Of a stretch of DNA of 64,000 nt, positions 16,605-25,166 are shown in pieces. Origin of the DNA: JAWLCA01 sp041687395 (GTDB lineage Bacteria > Pseudomonadota > Alphaproteobacteria > Rhodobacterales > Rhodobacteraceae); assembly GCA_041687395.1 (NCBI GenBank), contig JAWLCA010000001.1:207575-271574 (forward strand), in the 5' to 3' direction. The position numbers were made by a program, and so were the translations under genes. Every line of letters starts with the position of its first letter. The first letter of the stretch is position 1. The notes below the pieces were generated by a model that was not told the origin of the DNA, ran no database searches, and saw nothing but the letters and a program-made list of their open reading frames with translations.

Positions 16605-17771
16605 ATGCCGATCCGCAACCGTTTCGCCGAACTGCTGCCCGAAATCACCGAATGGCGCCGGGATTTTCATGAACACCCGGAACTGCTGTTCGAAACCCAC
16701 CGCACCGCAAAGGTCGTGGCCGAGAAGCTGCGGGAATTCGGCTGTGACGAAGTGGTGACCGGGATCGGGCGCGTGGGCGTGGTTGGCGTGATCAAGGGCA
16801 AGACCGACACCGCGGGCCGCGTGGTCGGGCTGCGCGCCGATATGGATGCGCTGCCGATCAACGAGGCGACGGATCTGCCCTATGCCTCGAAAACGTCGGG
16901 TCTGATGCATGCCTGCGGCCATGACGGGCACACCGCCATGCTGCTGGGCGCGGCGAAGTATCTGGCCGAGACGCGCAATTTCGACGGCACCGCCGTGGTG
17001 ATCTTCCAGCCCGCCGAAGAAGGCGGCGGTGGCGGGCGCGAGATGGTCGAGGACGGGATGATGGACCGCTTCGGCATCCAGGAGGTCTATGGCATGCACA
17101 ACATGCCGGGCATTCCGGTGGGCGCGTTCGCGATCAAGCCGGGGGCCTTCTTTGCCGCGACTGACCAGTTCGAGATCGTGCTGGAGGGTCGGGGCGGGCA
17201 CGCCGCCAAGCCGCACGAGACGATCGACACCACGGTGATGGCGGCGCAGCTGGTGCTGGCGCTGCAGACCATCGCCTCGCGCAATGCCGATCCGCTGAAA
17301 CCGATCGTGGTTTCGGTCACCTCGTTCCAGACCGATTCCACCGCCTTCAATGTGATCCCGCAGAAGGTGACGCTGCGTGGTACGATCCGGACTCATGACG
17401 CCGATATCCGCAAGCTGGCCGAGGAACGGCTGAAGGCAATCTCGACCTCGGTGGCTGAAGCGTTCGGGGGCACGGCAGAGGTGCGGCACATGCCGGGCTA
17501 TCCGGCGATGGTGAACCATGAGGCGCAGACGGAATTCGCGGCCGAGGTGGCGCGCAAGATCGCGGGGGACGTGATCACCGACACGCCCGCGATCATGGGG
17601 GGCGAGGATTTCGCCTACATGCTGGAGGCGCGGCCGGGGGCCTATATCCTGGTGGGGAACGGAGACACGGCAATGGTGCACCACCCGGCCTACAACTTCG
17701 ACGATAACGCGATTCCGGCCGGATGCAGCTGGTATGCGGGGATCGTGGAAGAGCGGATGCCGGTGGCCTGA
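16605..17771 (+). CDS. M20-family amidohydrolase (hippurate hydrolase-like)
   Basis: Metal-dependent deacylase of N-acyl amino acids, M20D subfamily. 388 residues. Metal motif HACGHDGHTAML (about 103-114), then PAEEGGGGGREM with the catalytic/metal Glu pair, a dimerisation domain with GRGGHAAKPHETID, and the final metal ligand in MVHHPAYNFDD. The ATG at 16605 has AGAAGGAGA directly upstream. The natural substrate cannot be told. Convergent with the TspO-like gene, with a palindrome element between. Confidence 0.92.
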   Translation: MPIRNRFAELLPEITEWRRDFHEHPELLFETHRTAKVVAEKLREFGCDEVVTGIGRVGVVGVIKGKTDTAGRVVGLRADMDALPINEATDLPYASKTSGLMHACGHDGHTAMLLGAAKYLAETRNFDGTAVVIFQPAEEGGGGGREMVEDGMMDRFGIQEVYGMHNMPGIPVGAFAIKPGAFFAATDQFEIVLEGRGGHAAKPHETIDTTVMAAQLVLALQTIASRNADPLKPIVVSVTSFQTDSTAFNVIPQKVTLRGTIRTHDADIRKLAEERLKAISTSVAEAFGGTAEVRHMPGYPAMVNHEAQTEFAAEVARKIAGDVITDTPAIMGGEDFAYMLEARPGAYILVGNGDTAMVHHPAYNFDDNAIPAGCSWYAGIVEERMPVA

Positions 17772-17778
17772 CCGGGGC

Positions 17779-17856
17779 TGCTCACAGTCTGCTCACGCGT
17801 GAGCAAAATTCCAAGCGCCTGAAAAGGAACGATTTCCGGTTTTTTGTTAACCGAAG
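17779..17856 (+). repeat. Palindrome element, copy 2
   Basis: TGCTCACGCGTGAGCA (17790-17805) is preceded 11 bases earlier by a half-copy TGCTCAC (17779-17785). It is followed by AAAT, AAGC, GAAAA, TTTTTTG and TTAACCGAAG, matching the order of copy 1 at 7415-7490. It ends two bases before the TspO-like stop codon. Both copies lie in the same orientation, immediately 3' of a leftward gene, and bracket the choline block. Confidence 0.65.
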
Positions 17857-17857
17857 A

Positions 17858-18556
17858 TCAACTCTTTCCGAGGGCTCCGCGCAGGACCGCGCCGGCCATG
17901 ACGGCAATGCCGACGCCCGCCAACGCCGCCAGAACCGGCGCGTTTGGCAGGTTCTGAACCACCACCGCGACAAGGGCCCAGATCACGGTCAGGCCGTATT
18001 CGGGGGCCTGCGGCAGGCGCAGTTGCACGGTGCCGCCGATCAGTACGGCGAGCGTCAGGGCGGCGACGGCGGCCAGCGGTTCCGACAGCACACCGTAGCC
18101 GCCCACCATCAGACCGATCGACACGCAACTGGCCCCCGTCAGCCAGCCGGCATAGATCGCCAGCGGCGCCTGCATCAACCAGCGGTCGGCGCGGGGCGAC
18201 GCGAACAGGGCGAGCAGCGCCGCGATCAGCATCACCCAGATCAGCACTGTCGCCCAGACGGCCGAGGTATTCGCCACCCCGATCCAGCCCGACCCGACGC
18301 CGAGGCTGACGAACAGCGGCCAGCGCGGCGCATCCCATTCGTCGTCATCGGCGCGCTTCAGCAGGCCGAACACGGCATGCACGATCAGCCACAGGTAGAT
18401 CAGCCCCCAGATCGCGAAGGCGTAGCCCGCAGGCTGGGTCGGCGGGTCGTCCTGCGGGACGGGGAACAGGTTGGGGTCGAACCCCGAAAACCCGTCGGTG
18501 AAATAGGGCGAGACCACGAAGCCGAGCGTCGCAACCAGCACAAGGATCGCCTTCAT
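17858..18556 (-). CDS. TspO/MBR-like tryptophan-containing membrane protein
   Basis: 232 residues with about six hydrophobic helices. Segments such as GYAFAIWGLIYLWLIVHAVFG and WLTGASCVSIGLM resemble TspO/MBR-related proteins (tetrapyrrole or cholesterol-binding sensors in the membrane). It is longer than canonical TspO (about 160), so the placement is tentative. The internal ATG at 18556 is chosen because it opens the first membrane helix. Upstream residues would overlap the serS stop. Downstream of serS, same strand. Confidence 0.7.
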   Translation of the reverse strand: MKAILVLVATLGFVVSPYFTDGFSGFDPNLFPVPQDDPPTQPAGYAFAIWGLIYLWLIVHAVFGLLKRADDDEWDAPRWPLFVSLGVGSGWIGVANTSAVWATVLIWVMLIAALLALFASPRADRWLMQAPLAIYAGWLTGASCVSIGLMVGGYGVLSEPLAAVAALTLAVLIGGTVQLRLPQAPEYGLTVIWALVAVVVQNLPNAPVLAALAGVGIAVMAGAVLRGALGKS

Positions 18557-18602
18557 CCGCCGGTTGCCGGGGCGGGCGGTCAGAGCGTCAAAGTCCGAGC
18601 GG

Positions 18603-19892
18603 TTATTCAAGCGTCCCCTCCGGGGTGATGCGGGTCTTGCCGCCAAGATAGGGGTGCAGGGCCTGCGGCAAGTTGACCCCGCCGTCGGCGGTCTGGCCAT
18701 TCTCCAGCACCGCGATCAGCGCGCGACCCACGGCAAGGCCCGAACCGTTCAGGGTATGCACATATTCCGGCTTGCCGCCGGTGGGGCGGTAGCGGGCGTT
18801 CATGCGGCGGGCCTGAAAGTCGCCGCAGACCGATACGCTGCTGATTTCGCGGTATTTTCCCTGTCCGGGCAACCAGACCTCGATATCATGGGTCTTTTGC
18901 GCGCCAAAGCCCATGTCGCCGGTGCACAGCACCACGGTGCGATAGGGCAGGCCGAGGCGTTCCAACACGGTTTCGGCGCAGCGGGTCATGCGGTCGTGTT
19001 CAGCCAGGCTGGTCTTGTGGGTGGTGATCGAGACCATCTCCACCTTCTCGAACTGGTGCTGGCGCAGCATGCCGGATGTGTCCTTGCCGGCCGATCCGGC
19101 CTCGGACCGGAAGCACTGGGTGTGCGCGGTCAGGCGGAGGGGGAGTTGATTCTCCTCAAGAATATCGCCTGCGACGCTGTTGGTCAGTGTCACCTCGGAC
19201 GTCGGGATCAGCCACCAGCCGTTGGTGGTGCGATAGCTGTCCTCGGCGAATTTCGGCAACTGGTTGGTGCCGAACATCGCCTCGTCCCGGACCAGGACGG
19301 GGGTGATGGTTTCGGTCAGGCCGTGTTCGGTGGTGTGCAGGTCCAGCATGAACTGGGCCAGCGCGCGGTGCAGGCGGGCCACGGCGCCGCGCAGGACGAC
19401 GAAGCGGCTGCCCGAGAGTTTTGCGGCCGTCGCGAAATCCATGCCGGGGATAACCCCCTGAATTTCGTAGTGTTCTTTTGGTGCGAAGTCGAAGTCGCGC
19501 GGGGTGCCCCAGCGGTGGAGTTCGACATTGTCGGCCTCGTCCCGGCCCTCTGGCACCTCGGGCAGGGGGCTGTTGGGCAGGGTGGCCAGCAGGTCGGTGA
19601 GGCGTGCGTCGCCCTCTTTCGCCTCTTGTTCCAGCGCGGCCATGCGGTCCTTCTTCGCGGCGACCTCGGCGCGCAGGCGGTCGAATTCGGCTTCGTCCCC
19701 GCGCCCCTTGGCCTGGCCTACCGCCTTGGAAAGGCTGTTGATCTCCGACTTCAGCGTTTCGGCCGAATGGATCGCGGCGCGCCGCGCCTCGTCGATCGCC
19801 AGAACCTCCGCCGAGGCGGCGGGCAGCCCGCGGCTGGCGAGCGCGGCGTCGAAGGCTTCGGGGTTTTCGCGGATCGCGCGGATGTCGTGCAT
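18603..19892 (-). CDS. serS: Seryl-tRNA synthetase
   Basis: Class II synthetase charging tRNA-Ser. 429 residues. The N-terminal coiled-coil arm (about 25-105) is rich in Glu/Ala/Lys. Motif 2 is FRSEAGSAGKDTSGMLRQH, the serine site TSEVTLTN lies just before, and motif 3 is NGSGLAVGRALIAVLEN. The ATG at 19892 gives the universal MHDIRAIRENPEAF N-terminus. Longer frames upstream lack family similarity. The 500-bp leader is unusually long and contains an 11-bp tandem repeat. Confidence 0.96.
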   Translation of the reverse strand: MHDIRAIRENPEAFDAALASRGLPAASAEVLAIDEARRAAIHSAETLKSEINSLSKAVGQAKGRGDEAEFDRLRAEVAAKKDRMAALEQEAKEGDARLTDLLATLPNSPLPEVPEGRDEADNVELHRWGTPRDFDFAPKEHYEIQGVIPGMDFATAAKLSGSRFVVLRGAVARLHRALAQFMLDLHTTEHGLTETITPVLVRDEAMFGTNQLPKFAEDSYRTTNGWWLIPTSEVTLTNSVAGDILEENQLPLRLTAHTQCFRSEAGSAGKDTSGMLRQHQFEKVEMVSITTHKTSLAEHDRMTRCAETVLERLGLPYRTVVLCTGDMGFGAQKTHDIEVWLPGQGKYREISSVSVCGDFQARRMNARYRPTGGKPEYVHTLNGSGLAVGRALIAVLENGQTADGGVNLPQALHPYLGGKTRITPEGTLE

Positions 19893-19976
19893 GGCTTCCT
19901 CGGGGTCGCAGTTCCGGCCCCCGTATGCCCGATCGCGGCGGTCAGGTGAACCGCGAAAACGGCCGCCAGCAACGCG

Positions 19977-20014
19977 CCACCACCCTGCCACCACCCTGCC
20001 ACCACCCTGCCACC
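19977..20014. repeat. 11-bp tandem repeat in serS leader
   Basis: Three exact copies of CCACCACCCTG (19977-20009) plus CCACC. The last partial copy pairs with GGTGGC just to the right to form a short hairpin. It lies 85 bp upstream of the serS start, on the strand opposite its transcript (GGTGG-rich in the RNA). Copy number could vary by slippage. Confidence 0.75.
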
Positions 20015-20221
20015 GGGGCGGTGGCACCTCCGTTCGCACGCCAACCGACTTCTGCAACGGCATAACGGCAACGCGGGAACCGTGGGGGCTGGCGGCGCGT
20101 TGATGGCTCGGTGCGCGTGACGGGGTGACCCTCCCCCTTTCTGCGTGCCGGCAGGCCCGGCCGTAAGCGACGTGCCTGTGCCTCTGTGACGGCCGGTCCG
20201 ACGCTCCCACCGTCCGGCCCA

Positions 20222-20258
20222 GACAGCGCTGGCCGACCCCTCAGCGGCCGGCGCTGTC
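20222..20258. repeat. Stem-loop upstream of yajC
   Basis: GACAGCGCTGGCCG (20222-20235) and CGGCCGGCGCTGTC (20245-20258) pair over 14 positions with one G-U/A-C difference and a nine-base loop, followed by GCCCTTTCC. On the plus strand it could end a short transcript from the serS-yajC gap. Confidence 0.5.
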
Positions 20259-20307
20259 GCCCTTTCCGGGGGCCAGTTCACGGCAATATCAAGCGGCCCC
20301 GGGTTTG

Positions 20308-20335
20308 CTTGCCAACCCCGGCGGCCAAATATAGG
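20308..20335 (+). promoter_or_regulatory. Candidate promoter for yajC-secDF
   Basis: CTTGCC (20308-20313) and TATAGG (20330-20335) with a 16-base spacer, about 58 bases before the yajC ATG. It shares its -35 with the pyrB candidate promoter. By-eye match only. Confidence 0.4.
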
Positions 20336-20392
20336 GTGCGCGCCAATCTGAACCGGGCGGGGCTGCACCCCGCATTCATCCGAGGGGACATC

Positions 20393-20716
20393 ATGTTCGT
20401 CACACCCGCCTACGCCCAAGCCGCCGGGGGCGGCGCCAGCGCCTTCGCCACCTTCATCCCGCTGATCCTGATCTTCGCGATCATGTACCTGCTGCTGATC
20501 CGTCCGCAGCAGAAGAAGATGAAGGAGCATCGCAACATGGTCGAGGCGCTGCGCCGCGGCGATCAGGTGGTGACCGCGGGCGGGTTGATCGGCAAGGTCA
20601 GCAAGGTCAAGGAAGACGGCGAGCTGGAGGTCGAACTGGCCGAAGGCGTGAAGGTGCGCGTCGTGCGCCACACCATCGCGCAGGTTCTGAGCAAGAGCGA
20701 ACCCGTCAAGAGCTGA
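20393..20716 (+). CDS. yajC: Preprotein translocase accessory subunit YajC
   Basis: Small single-pass inner-membrane subunit of the SecDF-YajC complex. 107 residues. One helix (about 20-37, FIPLILIFAIMYLLLIRP) is followed by the cytoplasmic motif RPQQKKMKEH and a small beta domain (GDQVVTAGGLIGKV). The ATG at 20393 gives the typical MFVTPAYAQA N-terminus and follows GAGGGGA. First gene of yajC-secD-secF. Confidence 0.95.
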   Translation: MFVTPAYAQAAGGGASAFATFIPLILIFAIMYLLLIRPQQKKMKEHRNMVEALRRGDQVVTAGGLIGKVSKVKEDGELEVELAEGVKVRVVRHTIAQVLSKSEPVKS

Positions 20717-20754
20717 CGCGGCAGGACGCGCCTGTTCGCGTCATGGGGTAGACG

Positions 20755-22422
20755 ATGCTGGTATTTCCGATCTGGAAGCGGATTCTCATCTGGGGGCTGT
20801 GTGCGGCCGGCATCCTGCTGGCGATGCCGAACCTGTTCTACGAACGGGTGGAGCGGCACAACGATGCGGTCGCCGCGATCGAGGCCGCGGGCGGCATGAT
20901 CAGCCCCGAGCTTGAGGCCGAGCGTGCGCTGTGGCCGGATTACCTGCCCTCCGATCTGGTCAATCTGGGCCTCGACCTGCGCGGCGGGGCGCATCTTCTG
21001 GCCGAGGTGCACGTGGCCGACGTCTATTCCGGGCGGATCGACGGGATGTGGCCAGACGTGCGCGATGCCCTGCGGGCCGAGCGCGAGGTGGTGGGCAATG
21101 TGCGCCGCACGCCGTCGGCCGAGGGGGTGCTTCGGGTGCAGATCTCGAACTCCGACGGCATGGCCCGCGCGCTGCAGGTGGTGCGGGATCTGGCGCGCCC
21201 GGTGGTGACGGTGACCGGCATGGGCGCGACCGATCTGGACGTGCGCGCCGAGGGAGACGAGATCGTCGTCAGCCTGTCGGAGGCAGAGCAGGCCGCCACC
21301 GATGACCGCACGATGCAGCAGAGCCTTGAGATCATCCGCCGCCGGGTGGACGAGGTCGGCACCCGCGAGCCCACGATCATGCGCCAGGGCGAGGATCGCA
21401 TCCTGATCCAGGTGCCGGGCATTGGATCGGCGGCCGAGTTGAAGGCGCTGATCGGCACCACCGCGCGGCTGACGTTCCACCCGGTCGTGGGCCGCGCCGA
21501 CAATGCCGATCAGGATCCCGGTCCGCGCAACGAGATTCTGCCGTCGATGGACGAGCCGGGGGTGTTCTACATCGTGGAATCGGAGCCGGTCGTGACCGGC
21601 GAGGAACTGGTGGATGCCCAGCCCGCCTTCGACCAGAACGGCCGGCCGGCGGTGAACTTCCGCTTCAATCCGAGCGGCGGGCGCGCGTTTGGCGACTATA
21701 CCGCGCAGAACATCGGCAACCCCTTTGCCATCGTGCTGGACGAAGAGGTGATTTCCGCCCCCGTGATCCAGAGCCATATTCCGGGCGGGTCGGGCATCAT
21801 AACGGGGCGCTTCACGGTCGAGGAATCGACGCAGCTTGCGATCCTGCTGCGGGCCGGGGCGCTGCCGGCCGAGATGACCTTCCTTGAAGAACGCACCATC
21901 GGCCCGGAACTGGGCGCGGATTCGATCGAAGCCGGGCGGATCGCGGCGATGTTCGCGATGGGCGCGGTGCTGGTCTTCATGGTGGCCAGCTACGGCTGGT
22001 TCGGGGTAATCGCGAACATTGCGCTGCTGATCAACATCGGGCTGATCTTCGGCCTGCTGAGCCTGATCGGGGCGACGCTGACGCTGCCGGGAATCGCGGG
22101 GATCGTGCTGACCATCGGCATGGCGGTCGATGCGAACGTGCTGGTGTTCGAGCGGATCAAGGAAGAGCTGAAGACCGCGCGCGGCGTGGCCCGCGCGATC
22201 GAGCTGGGCTACGAGAAGGCGTTGTCGGCCATCCTGGACGCGAACATCACCACCTTCATCATCGCGACGATCCTGTTCGCGCTGGGCTCGGGTCCGGTGC
22301 GCGGCTTCTCGGTCACGCTGGGGCTGGGGATCTTCACCTCGGTCTTCACCGCGATCTTCGTGACGCGGCTGATCATCGTGACCTGGTACGAACGCCGCCG
22401 CCCGAAAACCATCGTCGTCTGA
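20755..22422 (+). CDS. secD: Protein translocase subunit SecD
   Basis: Uses the proton gradient to pull exported proteins across the inner membrane with SecF. 555 residues. First membrane helix near 10-25, then the family motif LGLDLRGGAHLL (about 73-84), a large periplasmic P1 region, and a C-terminal block of five helices with TLPGIAGIVLTIGMAVDANVLVFERIKEE, which contains the conserved GMAVDANVL proton-path segment. It follows yajC by 38 bp and precedes secF by 12 bp. Confidence 0.97.
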   Translation: MLVFPIWKRILIWGLCAAGILLAMPNLFYERVERHNDAVAAIEAAGGMISPELEAERALWPDYLPSDLVNLGLDLRGGAHLLAEVHVADVYSGRIDGMWPDVRDALRAEREVVGNVRRTPSAEGVLRVQISNSDGMARALQVVRDLARPVVTVTGMGATDLDVRAEGDEIVVSLSEAEQAATDDRTMQQSLEIIRRRVDEVGTREPTIMRQGEDRILIQVPGIGSAAELKALIGTTARLTFHPVVGRADNADQDPGPRNEILPSMDEPGVFYIVESEPVVTGEELVDAQPAFDQNGRPAVNFRFNPSGGRAFGDYTAQNIGNPFAIVLDEEVISAPVIQSHIPGGSGIITGRFTVEESTQLAILLRAGALPAEMTFLEERTIGPELGADSIEAGRIAAMFAMGAVLVFMVASYGWFGVIANIALLINIGLIFGLLSLIGATLTLPGIAGIVLTIGMAVDANVLVFERIKEELKTARGVARAIELGYEKALSAILDANITTFIIATILFALGSGPVRGFSVTLGLGIFTSVFTAIFVTRLIIVTWYERRRPKTIVV

Positions 22423-22434
22423 GAGGGGACTGCC

Positions 22435-23406
22435 ATGCGCCTGAAACTCGTTCCCGACCAGACCGACTGGGATTTCTTCAAGTGGCAGTTTGCCACTTTC
22501 GGCGCCTCGGTGGTGATGTTCATCGCCTCGATCGTGATCTTCGCGATCATGGGGCTGAACTTTGGCATCGATTTCCGCGGCGGCACCTCGATCCGGACGG
22601 AAGCCGTGCAGCCGGTGGACGTGGGCGCCTATCGCGGCGCGCTGACCCCGCTGGGGCTGGGCGACGTAGCGATCTCGGAAGTGTTCGATCCGACCTTCGA
22701 GGCCGACCGCAATGTCGCCATGGTGCGCATCCAGGCGGCCGAGGGCGAGGAGAGCCTGAGCCCCGAGACGCTGGAGCAAGTGCGCGCGGCGCTGACCGAG
22801 GTGGACCCGACGCTGCAGTTCTCCTCGGTCGAATCAGTGGGGCCGAAGGTGTCGGGCGAGCTGGTACAAAGCGCGGTTCTGGCCGTCACGCTCGCGCTCA
22901 TGGCGATCATGGTCTACATCTGGCTGCGCTTCGAGTGGCAGTTCGCGGTGGGGGCGGTGGCGGCGCTGGTGCATGACGTGGCGATCACCATCGGCATCTT
23001 CTCGCTGTTCCAGATCCGGTTCGATCTGGCGGTGATCGCGGCGCTGCTGACCATCGTGGGCTACTCGATCAACGACACGGTGGTGGTCTTTGACCGGCTG
23101 CGCGAGAACCTGATCAAGTACAAGAAGCGCCCCCTGCGCGACGTGATGAACCTGTCGGTGAACGAGACGCTGAGCCGGACGGTGATGACCTCTGTCACCA
23201 CGCTGATCGCGCTGATCATCCTGCTGGTCTTTGGCGGCGACGTGATCCGCGGCTTCGTATTCGCGATGACACTGGGGGTGGTGATCGGCACCTATTCGTC
23301 GGTCTTCGTGGCGAAGAACCTGGTGCTGTACCTGGGCGTGACCCGCGACTGGGGCAAGACCGACAAGACCGAGGCCGGCGTGCAGTTCGGCAAGACCGAG
23401 GGTTGA
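22435..23406 (+). CDS. secF: Protein translocase subunit SecF
   Basis: Partner of SecD, 323 residues. First helix at about 20-38, then GLNFGIDFRGGTSI (the SecF version of the DxRGG motif), a short periplasmic domain, and five helices with VGYSINDTVVVFDRLRENL, the conserved SecF signature. The short basic tail ends with VQFGKTEG. Third gene of the yajC-secD-secF operon. The next gene starts four bases after its stop. Confidence 0.97.
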   Translation: MRLKLVPDQTDWDFFKWQFATFGASVVMFIASIVIFAIMGLNFGIDFRGGTSIRTEAVQPVDVGAYRGALTPLGLGDVAISEVFDPTFEADRNVAMVRIQAAEGEESLSPETLEQVRAALTEVDPTLQFSSVESVGPKVSGELVQSAVLAVTLALMAIMVYIWLRFEWQFAVGAVAALVHDVAITIGIFSLFQIRFDLAVIAALLTIVGYSINDTVVVFDRLRENLIKYKKRPLRDVMNLSVNETLSRTVMTSVTTLIALIILLVFGGDVIRGFVFAMTLGVVIGTYSSVFVAKNLVLYLGVTRDWGKTDKTEAGVQFGKTEG

Positions 23407-23410
23407 GGGG

Positions 23411-23767
23411 ATGCGGCTGAACGAGGTCCGCTTCGGCCAGGCGCTGGCGTTCGAAGGCTACGGGCCCGGGTTCTGGCGCATCGGCGGCCGGGTCATCGAG
23501 GGGCCGGTGCTGGCCCGCGCCGACACCGCCGTGCCCTGGGGCGGCTGGGACGATCGCGCGCCGCTGCTCGCGCTGGCGGGCGAGGTCGATGTGATCTTCC
23601 TGGGCACCGGCGCCGAGATCGCCCATCCCCCGCGCGACCTGATCGCGGCGCTGGAAGAAGCGGGGATCGGCGCCGAGGTGATGGCCAGCCCCACGGCTGC
23701 GCGATCCTACAACGTGCTTCTGGCTGACGGCCGCCGCATCGCGGCGGCGTTGTTGCCAGTGGGCTAG
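23411..23767 (+). CDS. Mth938-like (DUF498) domain protein
   Basis: 118 residues of the compact Mth938/NDUFAF3-like fold. Family features are GPGFWRIGGRVIEGPVL near the start, VDVIFLGTGAEIAHPP in the middle and the ending PTAARSYNVLLADGRRIAAALLP. Related human proteins assist complex I assembly, but bacterial function is unsettled. Its place directly after secF is common in alphaproteobacteria and suggests an envelope or membrane-assembly role, which is inference. Confidence 0.88.
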   Translation: MRLNEVRFGQALAFEGYGPGFWRIGGRVIEGPVLARADTAVPWGGWDDRAPLLALAGEVDVIFLGTGAEIAHPPRDLIAALEEAGIGAEVMASPTAARSYNVLLADGRRIAAALLPVG

Positions 23768-23834
23768 GGCGCGCTCCCGCACCTCCACGGCCTGGGTGCT
23801 TTCCGCCGCCACGGACATGCGCTATGCGGCTGGG

Positions 23835-24458
23835 ATGGAACTATCGGTCGAGGATCTGGCGATCGCCCGTGGCGGTCTGGCGGTGCTGGAAGGGCTGTCC
23901 TTTCGCGTGGCCGCGGGCGGGGCGCTGATCCTGCGCGGCCCCAATGGCGTGGGCAAGACCACGCTCTTGCGCACCTTGGCGGGGCTGCAGCCGCCGCTGG
24001 CCGGGCGGGTCTCGGTGCCGGCCGATGCGGTGGCCTATGCCGCCCATGCCGACGGGCTGAAATCGGTGCTGACGGTCGCCGAGAACCTGGGCTTCTGGGC
24101 CCGCGTCTACGGCGCCGGCGGGATCGAGGCGGCGCTGGCTGGCATGGACTTGATTGCGCTGCGCGACCGGGCGGCGCAGCATCTGTCGGCGGGGCAGAAG
24201 CGCCGGTTGGGGCTGGCGCGGCTGATCGTGACCGGGCGCCCGGTCTGGGTGCTGGACGAACCCACCGTGTCACTGGATGCGGCGTCCGTCGGGCTGTTCG
24301 GGACGGCCGTGCGCGCGCATCTGGCGGGCGGCGGGCTGGCGGTGATCGCGACGCATGTGGATCTTGGCCTGCCCGAGGCGGCGGTACTGGACGTGAGCGC
24401 CTATCGCGCCCGGCCCTCGACCCCCGTTGCGGGCGGCTTCGACGAGGCTTTCGCATGA
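23835..24458 (+). CDS. ccmA: Heme exporter ATP-binding protein CcmA
   Basis: ATPase of the CcmABCD complex that releases holo-CcmE in cytochrome c maturation. 207 residues. Walker A GPNGVGKTT, signature LSAGQKRR, Walker B VWVLDEP and a switch His in ATHVDL. The ATG at 23835 gives the expected N-terminus. An in-frame ATG at 23796 adds 13 residues with no similarity. It overlaps ccmB by four bases. Confidence 0.95.
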   Translation: MELSVEDLAIARGGLAVLEGLSFRVAAGGALILRGPNGVGKTTLLRTLAGLQPPLAGRVSVPADAVAYAAHADGLKSVLTVAENLGFWARVYGAGGIEAALAGMDLIALRDRAAQHLSAGQKRRLGLARLIVTGRPVWVLDEPTVSLDAASVGLFGTAVRAHLAGGGLAVIATHVDLGLPEAAVLDVSAYRARPSTPVAGGFDEAFA

Positions 24459-25111
24459 TCGCGCTTCTCATGCGCGATCTGCGGCTGGCAGTGCGCGCGG
24501 GCGGCGGCTTCGGGCTGGGGCTGGCCTTCTTTCTGATCGTCGTCGTGCTGGTGCCGCTGGGCGTTGGGCCCGAGGGGAACACGCTGGCCCGCATCGCCCC
24601 CGGCATCCTGTGGGTGGGCGCGCTGCTGGCCTGCCTGCTGTCGCTCGACCGGATCCTGGCGCTGGATTACGAGGATGGATCGCTTGATCTGCTGGCGACC
24701 GCGCCGATCCCGCTGGAAGGCGTCGTGACGATGAAGGCGGCGGCGCATTGGGCAACGACGGGCCTGCCGCTGGTGCTGGCCGCGCCGCTGCTGGGGGTGC
24801 TTCTGAACCTGCCCGGCCCGGCCTATCCCTGGCTCGTGCTGTCGCTGCTGATCGGGTCGCCCGCACTGTCGGTGATCGGCACCTTCGGCGCGGCGCTGAC
24901 CGTGGGGCTGAAGCGCGGCGGGCTGCTTCTGTCGCTTCTGGTGCTGCCGATGTACGTGCCCACGCTGATCTTCGGGGCCGAGGTGGTGAAGCGCGGGGCC
25001 GAGGGGTTGGCGGTCGCCACGCCGCTTCTGATGCTGGGGGGCATCACCGCCGGCGCGGTGGCGATCCTGCCCTTCGCCTCGGCCGCCGCGATCCGCGTCA
25101 ATCTGCGCTAG
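24455..25111 (+). CDS. ccmB: Heme exporter permease CcmB
   Basis: Integral membrane partner of CcmA, 218 residues with about six helices. Family features are LARIAPGILWVGALLACLLSLDR and DYEDGSLDLLATAPIPLE in the first half, plus LLLSLLVLPMYVPTLIFGA. The start overlaps ccmA (ATGA). It is followed after 55 bp by ccmC on the same strand, so the four ccm genes form one unit. Confidence 0.95.
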   Translation: MIALLMRDLRLAVRAGGGFGLGLAFFLIVVVLVPLGVGPEGNTLARIAPGILWVGALLACLLSLDRILALDYEDGSLDLLATAPIPLEGVVTMKAAAHWATTGLPLVLAAPLLGVLLNLPGPAYPWLVLSLLIGSPALSVIGTFGAALTVGLKRGGLLLSLLVLPMYVPTLIFGAEVVKRGAEGLAVATPLLMLGGITAGAVAILPFASAAAIRVNLR

Positions 25112-25166
25112 TGGCTTCACATCCAAGTGGCTTGAGGCTGCCGCGGTGAGCGCATAGGAAAGCACC

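Larger units (their letters stand above)
19893..20392. other. 500-bp gap between divergent serS and yajC
   Basis: No coding sequence is supported. It holds a 3.5-copy 11-bp tandem repeat on the serS side, a 14-bp-arm stem-loop (20222-20258) preceded by another GC-rich inverted repeat near 20192-20218, and a candidate yajC promoter. Its length and stable folds would suit an unrecognised structured RNA, but SRP RNA, RNase P and tmRNA signatures are not visible. Confidence 0.6.

Noticed and set aside
19977..20014. CRISPR-like repeat
   Set aside because: The repeat is 11 bp and back-to-back without spacers, and no cas gene is present.
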